Shown here: positions 6,562-14,252 of the stretch, piece by piece | How the letters are laid out: each line of letters begins with the position of its first letter | Position numbering within the stretch: the first letter of the stretch is position 1 | Assembly (NCBI GenBank): GCA_036562635.1 | Contig: DATCJU010000044.1 | Location: 1-23,705, forward strand | DNA: 23,705 nucleotides | Origin: DATCJU01 sp036562635 | Lineage (GTDB): Bacteria; Actinomycetota; Actinomycetes; Mycobacteriales; Pseudonocardiaceae | Direction: 5' to 3' | Made by a program: the position numbers and the translations under genes | Notes under the pieces: generated by a model | The model's database searches: none | Told to the model about the DNA's origin: nothing | What the model saw: only the letters and a program-made list of their open reading frames with translations

Positions 6562-7803
6562 GTGGCCGCACCTGCACCGGCAACGCCCGGTAGCACTGCA
6601 GCGCGCGCCCTGCGGGACGTGGTCTTCGTCGACGGTGTCCGCACACCGTTCGGCAAGGCCGGCCCCAAGGGCATCTACGCCGAGACCCGCGCCGATGACC
6701 TCGTCGTCAAGGTGATCCGCGAGCTGCTGCGGCGGCACCCCGAGCTGCCGCCGGAGCGCATCGACGAGGTTGCCATCGCCGCCACCACCCAGATCGGGGA
6801 CCAGGGCCTGACCATCGGTCGGACCGCGTCCCTGCTGGCCGGTCTGCCCCGGTCGGTGCCCGGCTACGCCATCGACCGCATGTGCGCCGGCGCCATGACC
6901 GCGGTGACCACCACCGCGGGCGGCATCGCCTTCGGTGCCTACGACGTGGCCATCGCCGGCGGTGTCGAGCACATGGGTCGGCACCCGATGGGTGAGGGCG
7001 TCGACCCGAACCCGCGCTTCCTGGCCGACAAGCTGGTGGACCCCTCCGCGCTGGTCATGGGCCAGACCGCGGAGAACCTGCACGACCGTTTCCCGCACCT
7101 GACCAAGGAGCGGGCGGACGCCTACGCCGCCGCCTCCCAGGCCAAGTACGACGCCGCCCTCAAGGCCGGGAAGATCACCGCCGACCTGGTGCCGGTGGCA
7201 ACCCGCTCCGCGGAGAACGGCTGGGGCCTGGTCACCACCGACGAGCCGCCGCGGCCCGGCACCACGGTCGAGGCCCTCGCCGGTCTGAAGACCCCGTTCC
7301 GGCCGCACGGCCGGGTCACCGCCGGTAACGCGGCCGGCCTGAACGACGGTGCGACCGGCTGCATCCTGGCCGCGGAGGAGACCGCCCGCGAGCTGGGGCT
7401 GCCGGTGGCCATGCGCCTGGTCACCTACGCGTTCGCCGGGGTCGACCCCGAGGTGATGGGTGTCGGCCCGGTCCCGGCCACCGAGAAGGCCCTGGCCCGC
7501 GCCGGCCTGACCATCGACGACATCGGGCTCTTCGAGATCAACGAGGCCTTCGCGGTGCAGGTCCTGGCGTTCCTGGACCACTTCGGCATCGCCGACGACG
7601 ACCCGCGGGTCAACCCGTGGGGCGGCGCCATCGCCTGCGGCCACCCGCTGGCCTCCTCCGGTGTCCGGCTGATGATCCAGATGGCCCGCCACTTCGCCGA
7701 GCGGCCCGACGTCCGGTACGGCATCACCACGATGTGCATCGGTATCGGCATGGGCGGCACGGTGATCTGGGAGAACCCGAACTGGAACGGGGGCGCGAAG
7801 TGA
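6562..7803 (+). CDS. fadA: Acetyl-CoA acyltransferase (3-ketoacyl-CoA thiolase)
   Basis: Thiolase for the last step of fatty-acid beta-oxidation: cleavage of 3-ketoacyl-CoA with CoA to acetyl-CoA and a shortened acyl-CoA. 413 residues. Catalytic residues are visible: nucleophile Cys108 (IDRMCAGAMT), His361 (ACGHPLASSG) and second Cys392 (TTMCIGIGMGG). The GEHM-like loop (GGVEHMGRHPMG) and the NEAFAVQ motif also fit the family. The GTG start is supported by GAGGAGGA about 8 nt upstream. The stop overlaps the fadB start (GTGA), so the two subunits of the alpha2-beta2-type complex are translated together. Expression is probably set by the paired palindromes upstream. Confidence 0.95.
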   Translation: MAAPAPATPGSTAARALRDVVFVDGVRTPFGKAGPKGIYAETRADDLVVKVIRELLRRHPELPPERIDEVAIAATTQIGDQGLTIGRTASLLAGLPRSVPGYAIDRMCAGAMTAVTTTAGGIAFGAYDVAIAGGVEHMGRHPMGEGVDPNPRFLADKLVDPSALVMGQTAENLHDRFPHLTKERADAYAAASQAKYDAALKAGKITADLVPVATRSAENGWGLVTTDEPPRPGTTVEALAGLKTPFRPHGRVTAGNAAGLNDGATGCILAAEETARELGLPVAMRLVTYAFAGVDPEVMGVGPVPATEKALARAGLTIDDIGLFEINEAFAVQVLAFLDHFGIADDDPRVNPWGGAIACGHPLASSGVRLMIQMARHFAERPDVRYGITTMCIGIGMGGTVIWENPNWNGGAK

Positions 7804-9935
7804 GCGACATCGCCGCGGTGCTGCGTGTGGACCCCAAGGTCCTGGAGGAGCGCAACCCCGACGAGGTGGTGACCCACGCCCGGACCCGGTTCGTCGAGGT
7901 CCCCGGGCTGGACGGCAGGATCGCCCTGATCACCCTGGACAACGGGCACGACCACACCAAGCCCAACACCTTCGGCCCGAAGAGCCTGCTGAGCCTGAAC
8001 GCGGCCCTGGACGAGGCGTTCGCCGGCAACCCGGTGGCCGTGGCGATCACCGGCAAGCCGTTCATCTTCGCCGTGGGCGCCGACCTCACCGGTGTCCCGA
8101 AGATCACCAGCCGGGAGGACGCGCTGGCCATCGGCCAGCTCGGCCACGCGGTGTTCCGCCGGCTGCGGGACTCCCAGGTGCCGACCTTCGCCTTCGTCAA
8201 CGGCGCAGCGATGGGCGGTGGCCTGGAGATCGCACTGCACTGCCACTACCGCACCGTGTGCTCCAGCGCGGCGGCCATCGCGCTGCCCGAGTGCTTCCTG
8301 GGCCTGGTGCCGGGCTGGGGTGGCACGCAGCTGCTGCCGAACCTGATCGGCCCCGACGCGGCCGTGACGGTGATCCTGGAGAACGCGCTCAACCAGAACA
8401 AGATGCTCAAGCCGGCCCAGGCCGCGAAGCTGGGCATCTTCGACGCGGTCTTCGACTCCGCCGACTACCTGGAGCAGTCCCTGCTGTGGGCGGCCAAGGT
8501 GGTCAAGGGCGAGATCTCCGTCTCCCGGCCCGAGATCGACCGGGGCGAGGCGTGGGACGCGGCCCTGGCTCGCGGCAAGGCGATCGTCGAGGGCAAGACC
8601 CACGGGGCCGCCCCGGGTCCGCTCCGGGCGCTGGAGCTGCTGGAGCTGGCGCGGGAGAACGACCTGGACCGTGGGTTCGCCGCCGAGGACGAGGCGCTGG
8701 CCGACCTGCTGATGTCCGACGAGCTGCGGGCCGGGCTGTACTCGTTCAACCTGGTGCAGAAGCGGGCCAAGCGGCCGGTGGGCGCACCGGACAAGTCCCT
8801 GGCCCGCCAGGTCACCAAGGTCGGCATCGTCGGTGCCGGTCTGATGGCCAGCCAGCTGGCGCTGCTGTTCGTGCGGCGACTGAAGGTGCCGGTGGTGCTC
8901 ACCGACATCGATCAGGCCCGTATCGACAAGGGCGTCGGCTACGTGCACGCCGAGGTGGACAAGCTCCTGGCCAAGGGCCGGGTGTCCCCCGACGAGGCCA
9001 ACCGGCTCAAGGCCCTGGTGTCCGGCTCGCTGGACAAGGCCGCTTTCGCGGACGCGGACTTCGTCATCGAGGCCGTGTTCGAGGAGATGGCGGTCAAGCA
9101 GCAGGTGTTCGCCGAGCTGGAGGAGCACGTCTCCCCCGAGTGCGTGCTGGCCACCAACACCTCGTCGCTGTCGATCACCGAGATGGCCTCGAAGCTGAAC
9201 CACCCCGAGCGCGTGGTCGGCTTCCACTTCTTCAACCCCGTCGCCGTGCTGCCACTGCTGGAGATCATCCGTGGCGAGCGGACCGACGACGCCACGCTGG
9301 CCACCGCGTTCGCGGTGGGCAAGCAGCTGAAGAAGTCCTGTGTGCTGGTCAAGGACGCCCCGGCGTTCGTGGTCAACCGCCTGCTCACCCGGTTCATGGG
9401 TGAGATCGTCAAGGCGGTGGACGAGGGCACCCCGTTCGAGGTGGCCGACAAGGCGGTGGAGCCGCTCGGCCTGCCGATGACCCCGCTGGTGCTGCTGCAG
9501 CTCGTGGGCCCGGCCGTGGCGCTGCACGTCGCCGAGACGATGCAGCGTGCCTTCCCGGACCGGTTCGGGGTCAGCGAGAACATGCGGCGGTTCGTCGACG
9601 CAGGCAAGACCGCGGTCTACGTCTGGGACGAGCAGGGCAACCAGAAGGTCGACCCCGAGGTCGCCGAACTGTGGAAGCCCGGTGACAACCCGCTGACCGG
9701 CGAGCAGGTCCGCCAGCGTGCGCTGGAGGCGCTGGCCGAGGAGATCCGGCTGATGCTGGACGAGGGTGTGGTGGCCGAGCCGCAGGACATCGACCTGTGC
9801 ATGGTCCTCGGCGCCGGCTGGCCGTTCTGGCTGGGTGGGATCACCCCGTACCTGGACCGGACCGGTGTGTCGGAGAAGGTCAACGGCCGACGGTTCCTGC
9901 CACCGGGCGTGGCCTCCGTGCCCACCGGCGCCTGA
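7800..9935 (+). CDS. fadB: Multifunctional fatty-acid oxidation protein (enoyl-CoA hydratase / 3-hydroxyacyl-CoA dehydrogenase)
   Basis: Alpha subunit of the fatty-acid oxidation complex, 711 residues, normal length. The N-terminal crotonase domain (about 30-230) keeps both catalytic Glu, Glu143 (AMGGGLEIALHC) and Glu164 (LPECFLGLVPGWGGTQ). The NAD-binding domain begins at about 340 with VGIVGAGLMASQLALLF. The dehydrogenase active site includes the NTSSLSITEMA Ser and His476 (VVGFHFFNPVAVLP). Two C-terminal 3HAD helical regions follow (from about 525). The GTG start at 7800 overlaps the fadA stop. The frame is open further upstream inside fadA, but that part is not family-like. A very strong terminator hairpin follows 23 nt after the stop, so the transcript is probably fadA-fadB only. 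Confidence 0.95.
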   Translation: MSDIAAVLRVDPKVLEERNPDEVVTHARTRFVEVPGLDGRIALITLDNGHDHTKPNTFGPKSLLSLNAALDEAFAGNPVAVAITGKPFIFAVGADLTGVPKITSREDALAIGQLGHAVFRRLRDSQVPTFAFVNGAAMGGGLEIALHCHYRTVCSSAAAIALPECFLGLVPGWGGTQLLPNLIGPDAAVTVILENALNQNKMLKPAQAAKLGIFDAVFDSADYLEQSLLWAAKVVKGEISVSRPEIDRGEAWDAALARGKAIVEGKTHGAAPGPLRALELLELARENDLDRGFAAEDEALADLLMSDELRAGLYSFNLVQKRAKRPVGAPDKSLARQVTKVGIVGAGLMASQLALLFVRRLKVPVVLTDIDQARIDKGVGYVHAEVDKLLAKGRVSPDEANRLKALVSGSLDKAAFADADFVIEAVFEEMAVKQQVFAELEEHVSPECVLATNTSSLSITEMASKLNHPERVVGFHFFNPVAVLPLLEIIRGERTDDATLATAFAVGKQLKKSCVLVKDAPAFVVNRLLTRFMGEIVKAVDEGTPFEVADKAVEPLGLPMTPLVLLQLVGPAVALHVAETMQRAFPDRFGVSENMRRFVDAGKTAVYVWDEQGNQKVDPEVAELWKPGDNPLTGEQVRQRALEALAEEIRLMLDEGVVAEPQDIDLCMVLGAGWPFWLGGITPYLDRTGVSEKVNGRRFLPPGVASVPTGA

Positions 9936-9958
9936 TCCGCGGTTCTCGCGACGTGTCC

Positions 9959-9995
9959 GTGGGGCCGGCCGTCCGGAGTGGACGGCCGGCCCCAC
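9959..9995 (+). terminator. 16-bp perfect hairpin after fadB
   Basis: GTGGGGCCGGCCGTCC (9959-9974) pairs without mismatch with GGACGGCCGGCCCCAC (9980-9995) around the 5-nt loop GGAGT. It starts 23 nt after the fadB stop. There is no T-run after it, which is common in this phylum. Convincing as the end of the fadAB operon. Confidence 0.85.
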
Positions 9996-10059
9996 GCCGT
10001 TGTCGAGGACGGTTCACGTGGTGGCCGTGTCCCGATCACACCGGGCATCATCGACGCCG

Positions 10060-10440
10060 ATGGAGCAGAGACCCGAACAGCTGGACCGACGGGCCCGGCT
10101 GGAGCTGGCCGTGGCACGGGACGGCCCCACCTGCGTGTGGTGCGGTCGCACGCTCGACGGGCTGGTCCGGCCCACCACCGACCACCTGGTGCCCCGGGTC
10201 AAGGGTGGGCCGTCGTGGCAGGAGAACGAGGTGGCCGCGTGCGGGCGGTGCAACCGGGAGCGGGGGCACCGTTCCCCTGCCGACTGGCTCGCCGAGTGCG
10301 TCCGGCGCGGATGGCAGCCCGACGCGGAGCGGGTGCTGCGCGTCCTGACCTCACTCCAGGAGGCCATCGCCCGTCGTGGTGGCCAACGCCGGGCCCGAGC
10401 CTACGTGGAGGCCCAGCTGCGTCGCCTGCGCCGGAGATGA
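10060..10440 (+). CDS. Small HNH endonuclease family protein
   Basis: 126-residue protein with one HNH/zinc module. CVWCGR supplies the first Cys pair (25, 28), TTDHLVPRVKGG the central Asp-His (41-42), and NEVAACGRCNRERG the Asn and second Cys pair (61, 64). The tail is basic and helical (VLRVLTSLQEAIARRGGQRRARAYVEAQLRRLRRR region). The domain is a metal-dependent nuclease fold; the target is unknown, and small stand-alone members are common in actinobacteria. Start choice is uncertain: GTG at 10018 has a GAGGA 8 nt upstream but adds 14 residues rich in rare codons (CGA, TCA, GCA), so ATG at 10060 is preferred. Its last 90 bases overlap the convergent acetyltransferase gene. Confidence 0.78.
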   Translation: MEQRPEQLDRRARLELAVARDGPTCVWCGRTLDGLVRPTTDHLVPRVKGGPSWQENEVAACGRCNRERGHRSPADWLAECVRRGWQPDAERVLRVLTSLQEAIARRGGQRRARAYVEAQLRRLRRR

Positions 10441-11226
10441 GGCCGGCCCGGTCCCCCGGTCGTCGTGCACCACGGGGACCCGGTCCAGCTCGATGCCGAA
10501 GTGGGTGCGGTAGGCGGCCAGCACGGCGGCGTCCCCGGCCAGTTCCTGTTCGGTGCGCCGTCCGTGCTCGGTGCGGACGAGCCGGGTTCCGCTGAGCGTG
10601 ACACGCCCGGTGGGGGTGGCCCGGGAGCAGGTCAGGGAACGGGTGAACGTCGAACCGGGCGAGGTCTGGTGCCACCAGCAGGCGACACCGAAGTCGGCCA
10701 GCTCCCGGGGCCGCGTCTCCAGGCGGTAGACGGGGCGCCCGTCGCGCAGCACGTCCAGATCACCGGTGGGGGTCTCGACGATCCGGAACACCCCTTCGAC
10801 ATCGTGTTGGTCCGCGCGGGAGTCCAGTCGCAACGGCCGACGGGCGAACCGACCGGCGCCGACGTCGACCAACAGTGGCTCGGGTGCGTCCACCCGCAGC
10901 GCGAGGTGGTCGAAGGGCGGCCCCGGCGTGTCGTCCTCGAACATCCGGGCCGCCAGCAGGAGGACCGGGTACCCCAGGGCCCGCAGCAGTGCGGCGAACG
11001 CTCCGTTGAGCTCGTAGCAGAAGCCGCCCCGCCGCCGGTGCACGATCTTGTCGATCAGGGCGGCCTCGTCCAGGTCGATCGGCTCGCCTAGGTGGATGCT
11101 CAGGTTCTCGAAGGGCACGGCCAGCAGATGCCGCTCCTGCAGGTCCCGGAGTGCATCGGCATCGGGCCGGGCGGGGCGGCGGGCACCGATCCGGCGCAGG
11201 TAGGCGGTCACGGTCGTGTCGTCCAT
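10351..11226 (-). CDS. Arylamine N-acetyltransferase
   Basis: Cytosolic enzyme that transfers acetyl (or longer acyl) groups from CoA to arylamines or hydrazines, 291 residues. The Cys-His-Asp triad is complete: Cys70 in HRRRGGFCYELNG, His107 in PFDHLALRV, Asp121 in LLVDVGAGRFARRPL. Other family segments are VPFENLSIHLGEPI and CWWHQTSPGSTFTRSLTCSR. In mycobacteria the homologue acts on propionyl-CoA-linked metabolism and isoniazid; no substrate can be read here. ATG at 11226 has no ribosome site and lies 6 nt after a -10-like GACAGT, so the message is probably leaderless. The last 30 codons are antisense to the HNH gene. The promoter carries a MerR-type dyad. Confidence 0.93.
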   Translation of the reverse strand: MDDTTVTAYLRRIGARRPARPDADALRDLQERHLLAVPFENLSIHLGEPIDLDEAALIDKIVHRRRGGFCYELNGAFAALLRALGYPVLLLAARMFEDDTPGPPFDHLALRVDAPEPLLVDVGAGRFARRPLRLDSRADQHDVEGVFRIVETPTGDLDVLRDGRPVYRLETRPRELADFGVACWWHQTSPGSTFTRSLTCSRATPTGRVTLSGTRLVRTEHGRRTEQELAGDAAVLAAYRTHFGIELDRVPVVHDDRGTGPASSPAQATQLGLHVGSGPALATTTGDGLLE

Positions 11227-11232
11227 GTGTCC

Positions 11233-11263
11233 ACTGTCGAACCTCGACCGAACTGGAGGTCAA
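11233..11263 (-). promoter_or_regulatory. MerR/SoxR-type promoter of the acetyltransferase gene
   Basis: Read on the minus strand: -35 TTGACC (11263-11258), a 19-bp spacer, then -10 GACAGT (11238-11233). ATG follows 6 nt later. The dyad ACCTC (11260-11256) / GAGGT (11245-11241) with a 10-nt centre begins in the -35 box and fills most of the spacer. Over-long 19-bp spacers with a dyad between the boxes are the hallmark of promoters activated by MerR-family regulators. The CCTC-N10-GAGG layout is the same as in the E. coli SoxR box. The central bases are only partly symmetric. No MerR gene is in the window. Confidence 0.55.
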
Positions 11264-11295
11264 GTCGGAGGCTGCCACGCCCACAGTGGGCACGA

Positions 11296-11315
11296 GACGG
11301 TGGGACAAGACCGTC
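11296..11315 (-). terminator. Possible weak terminator after the exonuclease gene
   Basis: GACGGT (11296-11301) and ACCGTC (11310-11315) form a 6-bp stem with an 8-nt loop, beginning 10 nt past the exonuclease stop on the minus strand. A second dyad, GCCCAC-A-GTGGGC (11279-11291), lies just beyond. Both are short; either could instead belong to the control region of the acetyltransferase. Confidence 0.3.
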
Positions 11316-11325
11316 GACTGCCCGG

Positions 11326-12912
11326 TCAGCGGGCCCCGCCGAGGGAGACGATCAGGATCAACAGGAACAGCAGGCAGCCGACACCCAACAGGACACCGCT
11401 CACCCAGTGCCGCACCCGCCTCGAACCGGCAGCCACCGGCAGATCCTCGACCGTGGCCGCGGCCGGTTCCTCCCGGTGCTCCGCAGCGGGCTGCGGCGGC
11501 ACCCAGACCGTCTGCCCGGACGAGGCGGTGTCGGGGTCGTCCGGAGCACCGGAACGAGCAGCCGGCGGCCCGGCCACCTCCGCCACGTCGTGCGCGGGCT
11601 CCTGTTCCCCGTCCACGGGTTCCGGTTCCCCAGGGCGGTCGTCCCGACCCCGGTCGCCCTCGGATCCGGCTGCATGGTCGAGCTCCTCCGCCGGGCTCGG
11701 CTCCGGCGAAGGCCCAGCCCCGTTCGTGGCGGGAACGGCCTCGGGCCGGCGAACCTTCTTCCCCGATCCACCGTTCTCCACCACGGTGACGGATCCCGAA
11801 CCGGACCGGGCCGCAGCCGCGGACCTCGCCCGCCCTCCGGCCAGGTACCTCCGCAGCTCCGCCGTCGTCACCACCGGCACCCCCAGCTCGGCAGCGCGTC
11901 GCCGTCGCCGTACGTCCAACGGCCTGGTGCCGTCGACCACCAGGTGCGTCACCGTCGCGGTGAGATTCCTGGCGATCTGGTGTCCCTTCGCCTCCAGCAG
12001 CGTCCGCAGCTCCTCCGCCTCCGGTGAGGTCCCCACGACGACGGCCCGGATACGCTTCGGCCTGTTCTGCCTCGTCCTGGCCGTCCTGGACCGTTTGCCG
12101 GACGTGGGCCGCTCGGTCGTCCCGGACCGTTCCCGTGACGGGTCGACCACGGCCGGATCGGATGCGACCGGGTCGAGCGAGGTCGCCGGATCGGACGGGG
12201 CAGGTCCCGAGAGGGAGGGCACCACCAGCTTGTGCCCGTTTCGCCCCGCACGGCCGGACGACCGGGGCAGCAGCCTGCCCCCGGTCCGCAACCTCGGCAG
12301 TTCGGGAAACCGTGGTTCCGCGTCCAGGCGCAGCCCGTACTCGTTGACCAGTGCCACCAGCAGGTGTGCGCAGACGTACGCGTCGTCGAGCGCGACGTGG
12401 CTGGCCGTCACCGGCAGCCCGAGCTCCGCCGCCACCGCACCGAGCTGGTAGTTGGACAGCGGCACCGCCTCCCGGACCCCGTCCAGCGTGCACACCCCGG
12501 GCAGGGTCGGCAGCTCCACCCCGAGCAGCGCGATCTCGTGGGCGAGGAAGCGTTCGTCGAACGGCAGGTTGTGCGCCACGAGGATGCTGTCCCGGCACAG
12601 CTCCAGCAGGTCCCCGAGCACCTCCGCCATCGACGGGGCTCCCACCAGGTGTTCCCGACGGATCCGGTGCACCCACGTGGGACCCACGTCCACGTCCGGG
12701 CCGGGATCGACCAGGGTGGACAGCTCACCCAGTACCGTCCCGTCCCCCCGCACCCGCACCGCGCCGATCTCCAGCACCCGGCCCGGACGCCGCGCGTTCG
12801 TCTCGAAGTCCAGAACGGTGAACTCCCAGTCCCGCGCGGCCACACGGCCGGTGCGGCGCAACCGCAGGTTCTGCACCAGCCGTGTCGCGGAACGCGTCGT
12901 CCGGTCGTGCAC
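11326..12912 (-). CDS. DEDDh exonuclease with BRCT-like domain and C-terminal membrane anchor
   Basis: 528-residue multidomain protein. The N-terminal 3'-5' exonuclease domain (about 28-190), like DnaQ/epsilon, keeps the DEDDh residues: Asp35 and Glu37 (VLDFETNA), Asp119 (VAHNLPFDERFL), and His172/Asp177 (SHVALDDAYVCAHLL). A basic linker leads to a BRCT-like domain (about 287-357: IRAVVVGTSPEAEELRTLL region, then THLVVDG, and VPVVTTAELRRYLAGG). Next is an acidic, Pro/Glu-rich low-complexity stretch (about 360-497). One hydrophobic helix (about 503-524, VSGVLLGVGCLLFLLILIVSL) ends in GGAR. The GTG start has GGGAGGAG 6 nt upstream. The architecture predicts a tail-anchored inner-membrane nuclease with both enzymatic domains in the cytoplasm. 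DNA-repair or proofreading roles are inferred from the family only. Confidence 0.88.
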   Translation of the reverse strand: MHDRTTRSATRLVQNLRLRRTGRVAARDWEFTVLDFETNARRPGRVLEIGAVRVRGDGTVLGELSTLVDPGPDVDVGPTWVHRIRREHLVGAPSMAEVLGDLLELCRDSILVAHNLPFDERFLAHEIALLGVELPTLPGVCTLDGVREAVPLSNYQLGAVAAELGLPVTASHVALDDAYVCAHLLVALVNEYGLRLDAEPRFPELPRLRTGGRLLPRSSGRAGRNGHKLVVPSLSGPAPSDPATSLDPVASDPAVVDPSRERSGTTERPTSGKRSRTARTRQNRPKRIRAVVVGTSPEAEELRTLLEAKGHQIARNLTATVTHLVVDGTRPLDVRRRRRAAELGVPVVTTAELRRYLAGGRARSAAAARSGSGSVTVVENGGSGKKVRRPEAVPATNGAGPSPEPSPAEELDHAAGSEGDRGRDDRPGEPEPVDGEQEPAHDVAEVAGPPAARSGAPDDPDTASSGQTVWVPPQPAAEHREEPAAATVEDLPVAAGSRRVRHWVSGVLLGVGCLLFLLILIVSLGGAR

Positions 12913-13079
12913 TCGACGCTCCTCCCAGGGTCAGGCGAGATCACGCACTCCTGTGGCACCAGCCGTTCCGGAAACGTGATCAGAGCACGGCCCGAGATCC
13001 GCCGTCACACGAATGCCGCAGTATCACCCGAAGAGGTAGGAGCCACTGCCGGGGGCACGGCACGCCGGACACGCCCGGG

Positions 13080-13105
13080 CCCCGGCAGCGTTCACGGTGC
13101 CGGGG
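13080..13105 (-). terminator. Possible hairpin at the end of the kinase gene
   Basis: CCCCGGCA (13080-13087) pairs with TGCCGGGG (13098-13105) around a 10-nt loop that includes the kinase stop codon (13092-13094). The position is unusual, partly inside the coding region, so it is only a tentative terminator. Confidence 0.3.
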
Positions 13106-14252
13106 GCAGCTCCACCAGCACCGACAGTCCCCCGCCAGGTACCGCCGAAGCCCGTACCCGTCCGCCGTGTGCGAGGACCGCCGCCCGCACGATGGACAGG
13201 CCGAGCCCGGTCCCGGTGCGCGCGGTCCGCGCCACACCGCCCCGACGGAACGGCTCGAACAGTTCCTCCACCTCGTCGGGGGCCACCTCACGACCGGACG
13301 AGGTGACCTCCAGGCGACTCCACTCGGCAGAACTGGACGTGCGCACCCGGATCCACCCGCCCGGGACGTTGTGCCGGACCGCGTTCTCCAACAGGTTGCC
13401 GGCCACCCGCTCCAGCAGCGCCGGATCCCCGGTGACGAGCGCCGGCTCGGCACCGAAGGTGGCCTGTACCTCCCGCTGCTCCGCCTCGGGGCGCACCGCC
13501 CGCCAGGCACTGTCCACCACCGCGGCCAGGTCCACCGGCTCCCGCACCGCCAACCCGACACCCTCGGTACGGGCCAGCAGCAGCAGCGCCTCCACCAGTC
13601 GCTCGGCGCGCAGCGCCGCGTCCCGCACCACCTCGCCCATCCGCCGCAGCTCGGCGCGATCGGCGTCGGGGTCGGACAGGGTCACCTCCAGCTCGGTCCG
13701 GATCACCGCCAGCGGGGTGCGCAGCTCGTGGCTGGCATTGGCCACGAACCGTCGCTGCGCCTCGAACGCCGCTTGGAGCCGGTCCAGCATGCCGTCGAAG
13801 GTGTCGGCCAACTCGGCGACCTCGTCCCGCGGCCCGTCCAACCGGATCCGCTCCCCCAACGACTCCACCGACAGCCGGCGTGCGGTGTCGGTGACCTCGT
13901 GCAACGGGTGAAGCACCCGCCCGGTGACCACCCAGGAGAGCAACGCCGCGGTGACCACGACGCACAGGAACGCGATCGCCCCGGCCCGAAGCACCTCCTG
14001 CTGCGCCGCGTGTCGCAACACCGCGCCCAGTCGCGCGGCGGGGATCTCCACACCGTCGACCAGGACCCAACTTCCCTCCGGCAACTCGGGAACCGCGGTG
14101 GCCACCCGACCGGCGAGCAACCAGCTCAACAGCAACAGCAGCAGGCTCACCCCTGCCGCCAGCCCGGTGGCCAGCAGCGTGATCCGTAGTCGCAGGCCGG
14201 GCCCTCGCCTGCTCGTCACGCGGGGAGCCCGCTCAGCGGTCAGCGTGGCCAT
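13092..14252 (-). CDS. Sensor histidine kinase (CutS-like)
   Basis: Membrane kinase, 386 residues. TM1 is about 24-47 and TM2 about 90-111, enclosing a short outer loop of about 42 residues without cysteine. HAMP follows at about 112-163, and the H-box NASHELRTPL has His175. The ATPase domain has N-box NLLENAVRHN (286-295) and G2 box GTGLGLSIV. The G1 position, usually DxGxG or NTGP, reads TSSG (317-320), a weakened form. The ATG at 14252 has GAGGGGG upstream and overlaps the regulator gene by 20 nt; an in-frame start at 14270 would add six residues. The regulator is encoded first and the kinase second. Phosphotransfer to the adjacent CutR-like regulator is expected. The signal is unknown. 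Confidence 0.9.
   Translation of the reverse strand: MATLTAERAPRVTSRRGPGLRLRITLLATGLAAGVSLLLLLLSWLLAGRVATAVPELPEGSWVLVDGVEIPAARLGAVLRHAAQQEVLRAGAIAFLCVVVTAALLSWVVTGRVLHPLHEVTDTARRLSVESLGERIRLDGPRDEVAELADTFDGMLDRLQAAFEAQRRFVANASHELRTPLAVIRTELEVTLSDPDADRAELRRMGEVVRDAALRAERLVEALLLLARTEGVGLAVREPVDLAAVVDSAWRAVRPEAEQREVQATFGAEPALVTGDPALLERVAGNLLENAVRHNVPGGWIRVRTSSSAEWSRLEVTSSGREVAPDEVEELFEPFRRGGVARTARTGTGLGLSIVRAAVLAHGGRVRASAVPGGGLSVLVELPPAP

Noticed and set aside
7425..9995. 856-codon open frame on the minus strand across fadA-fadB
   Set aside because: It is the antisense shadow of the GC-rich fadB gene. The translation is His/Gln/Gly/Leu-rich low complexity with no domain, while the plus strand encodes a complete FadB.
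10060..10440. HNH protein as part of a defence island
   Set aside because: It stands alone between metabolic genes. No restriction, retron or helicase partner is present.
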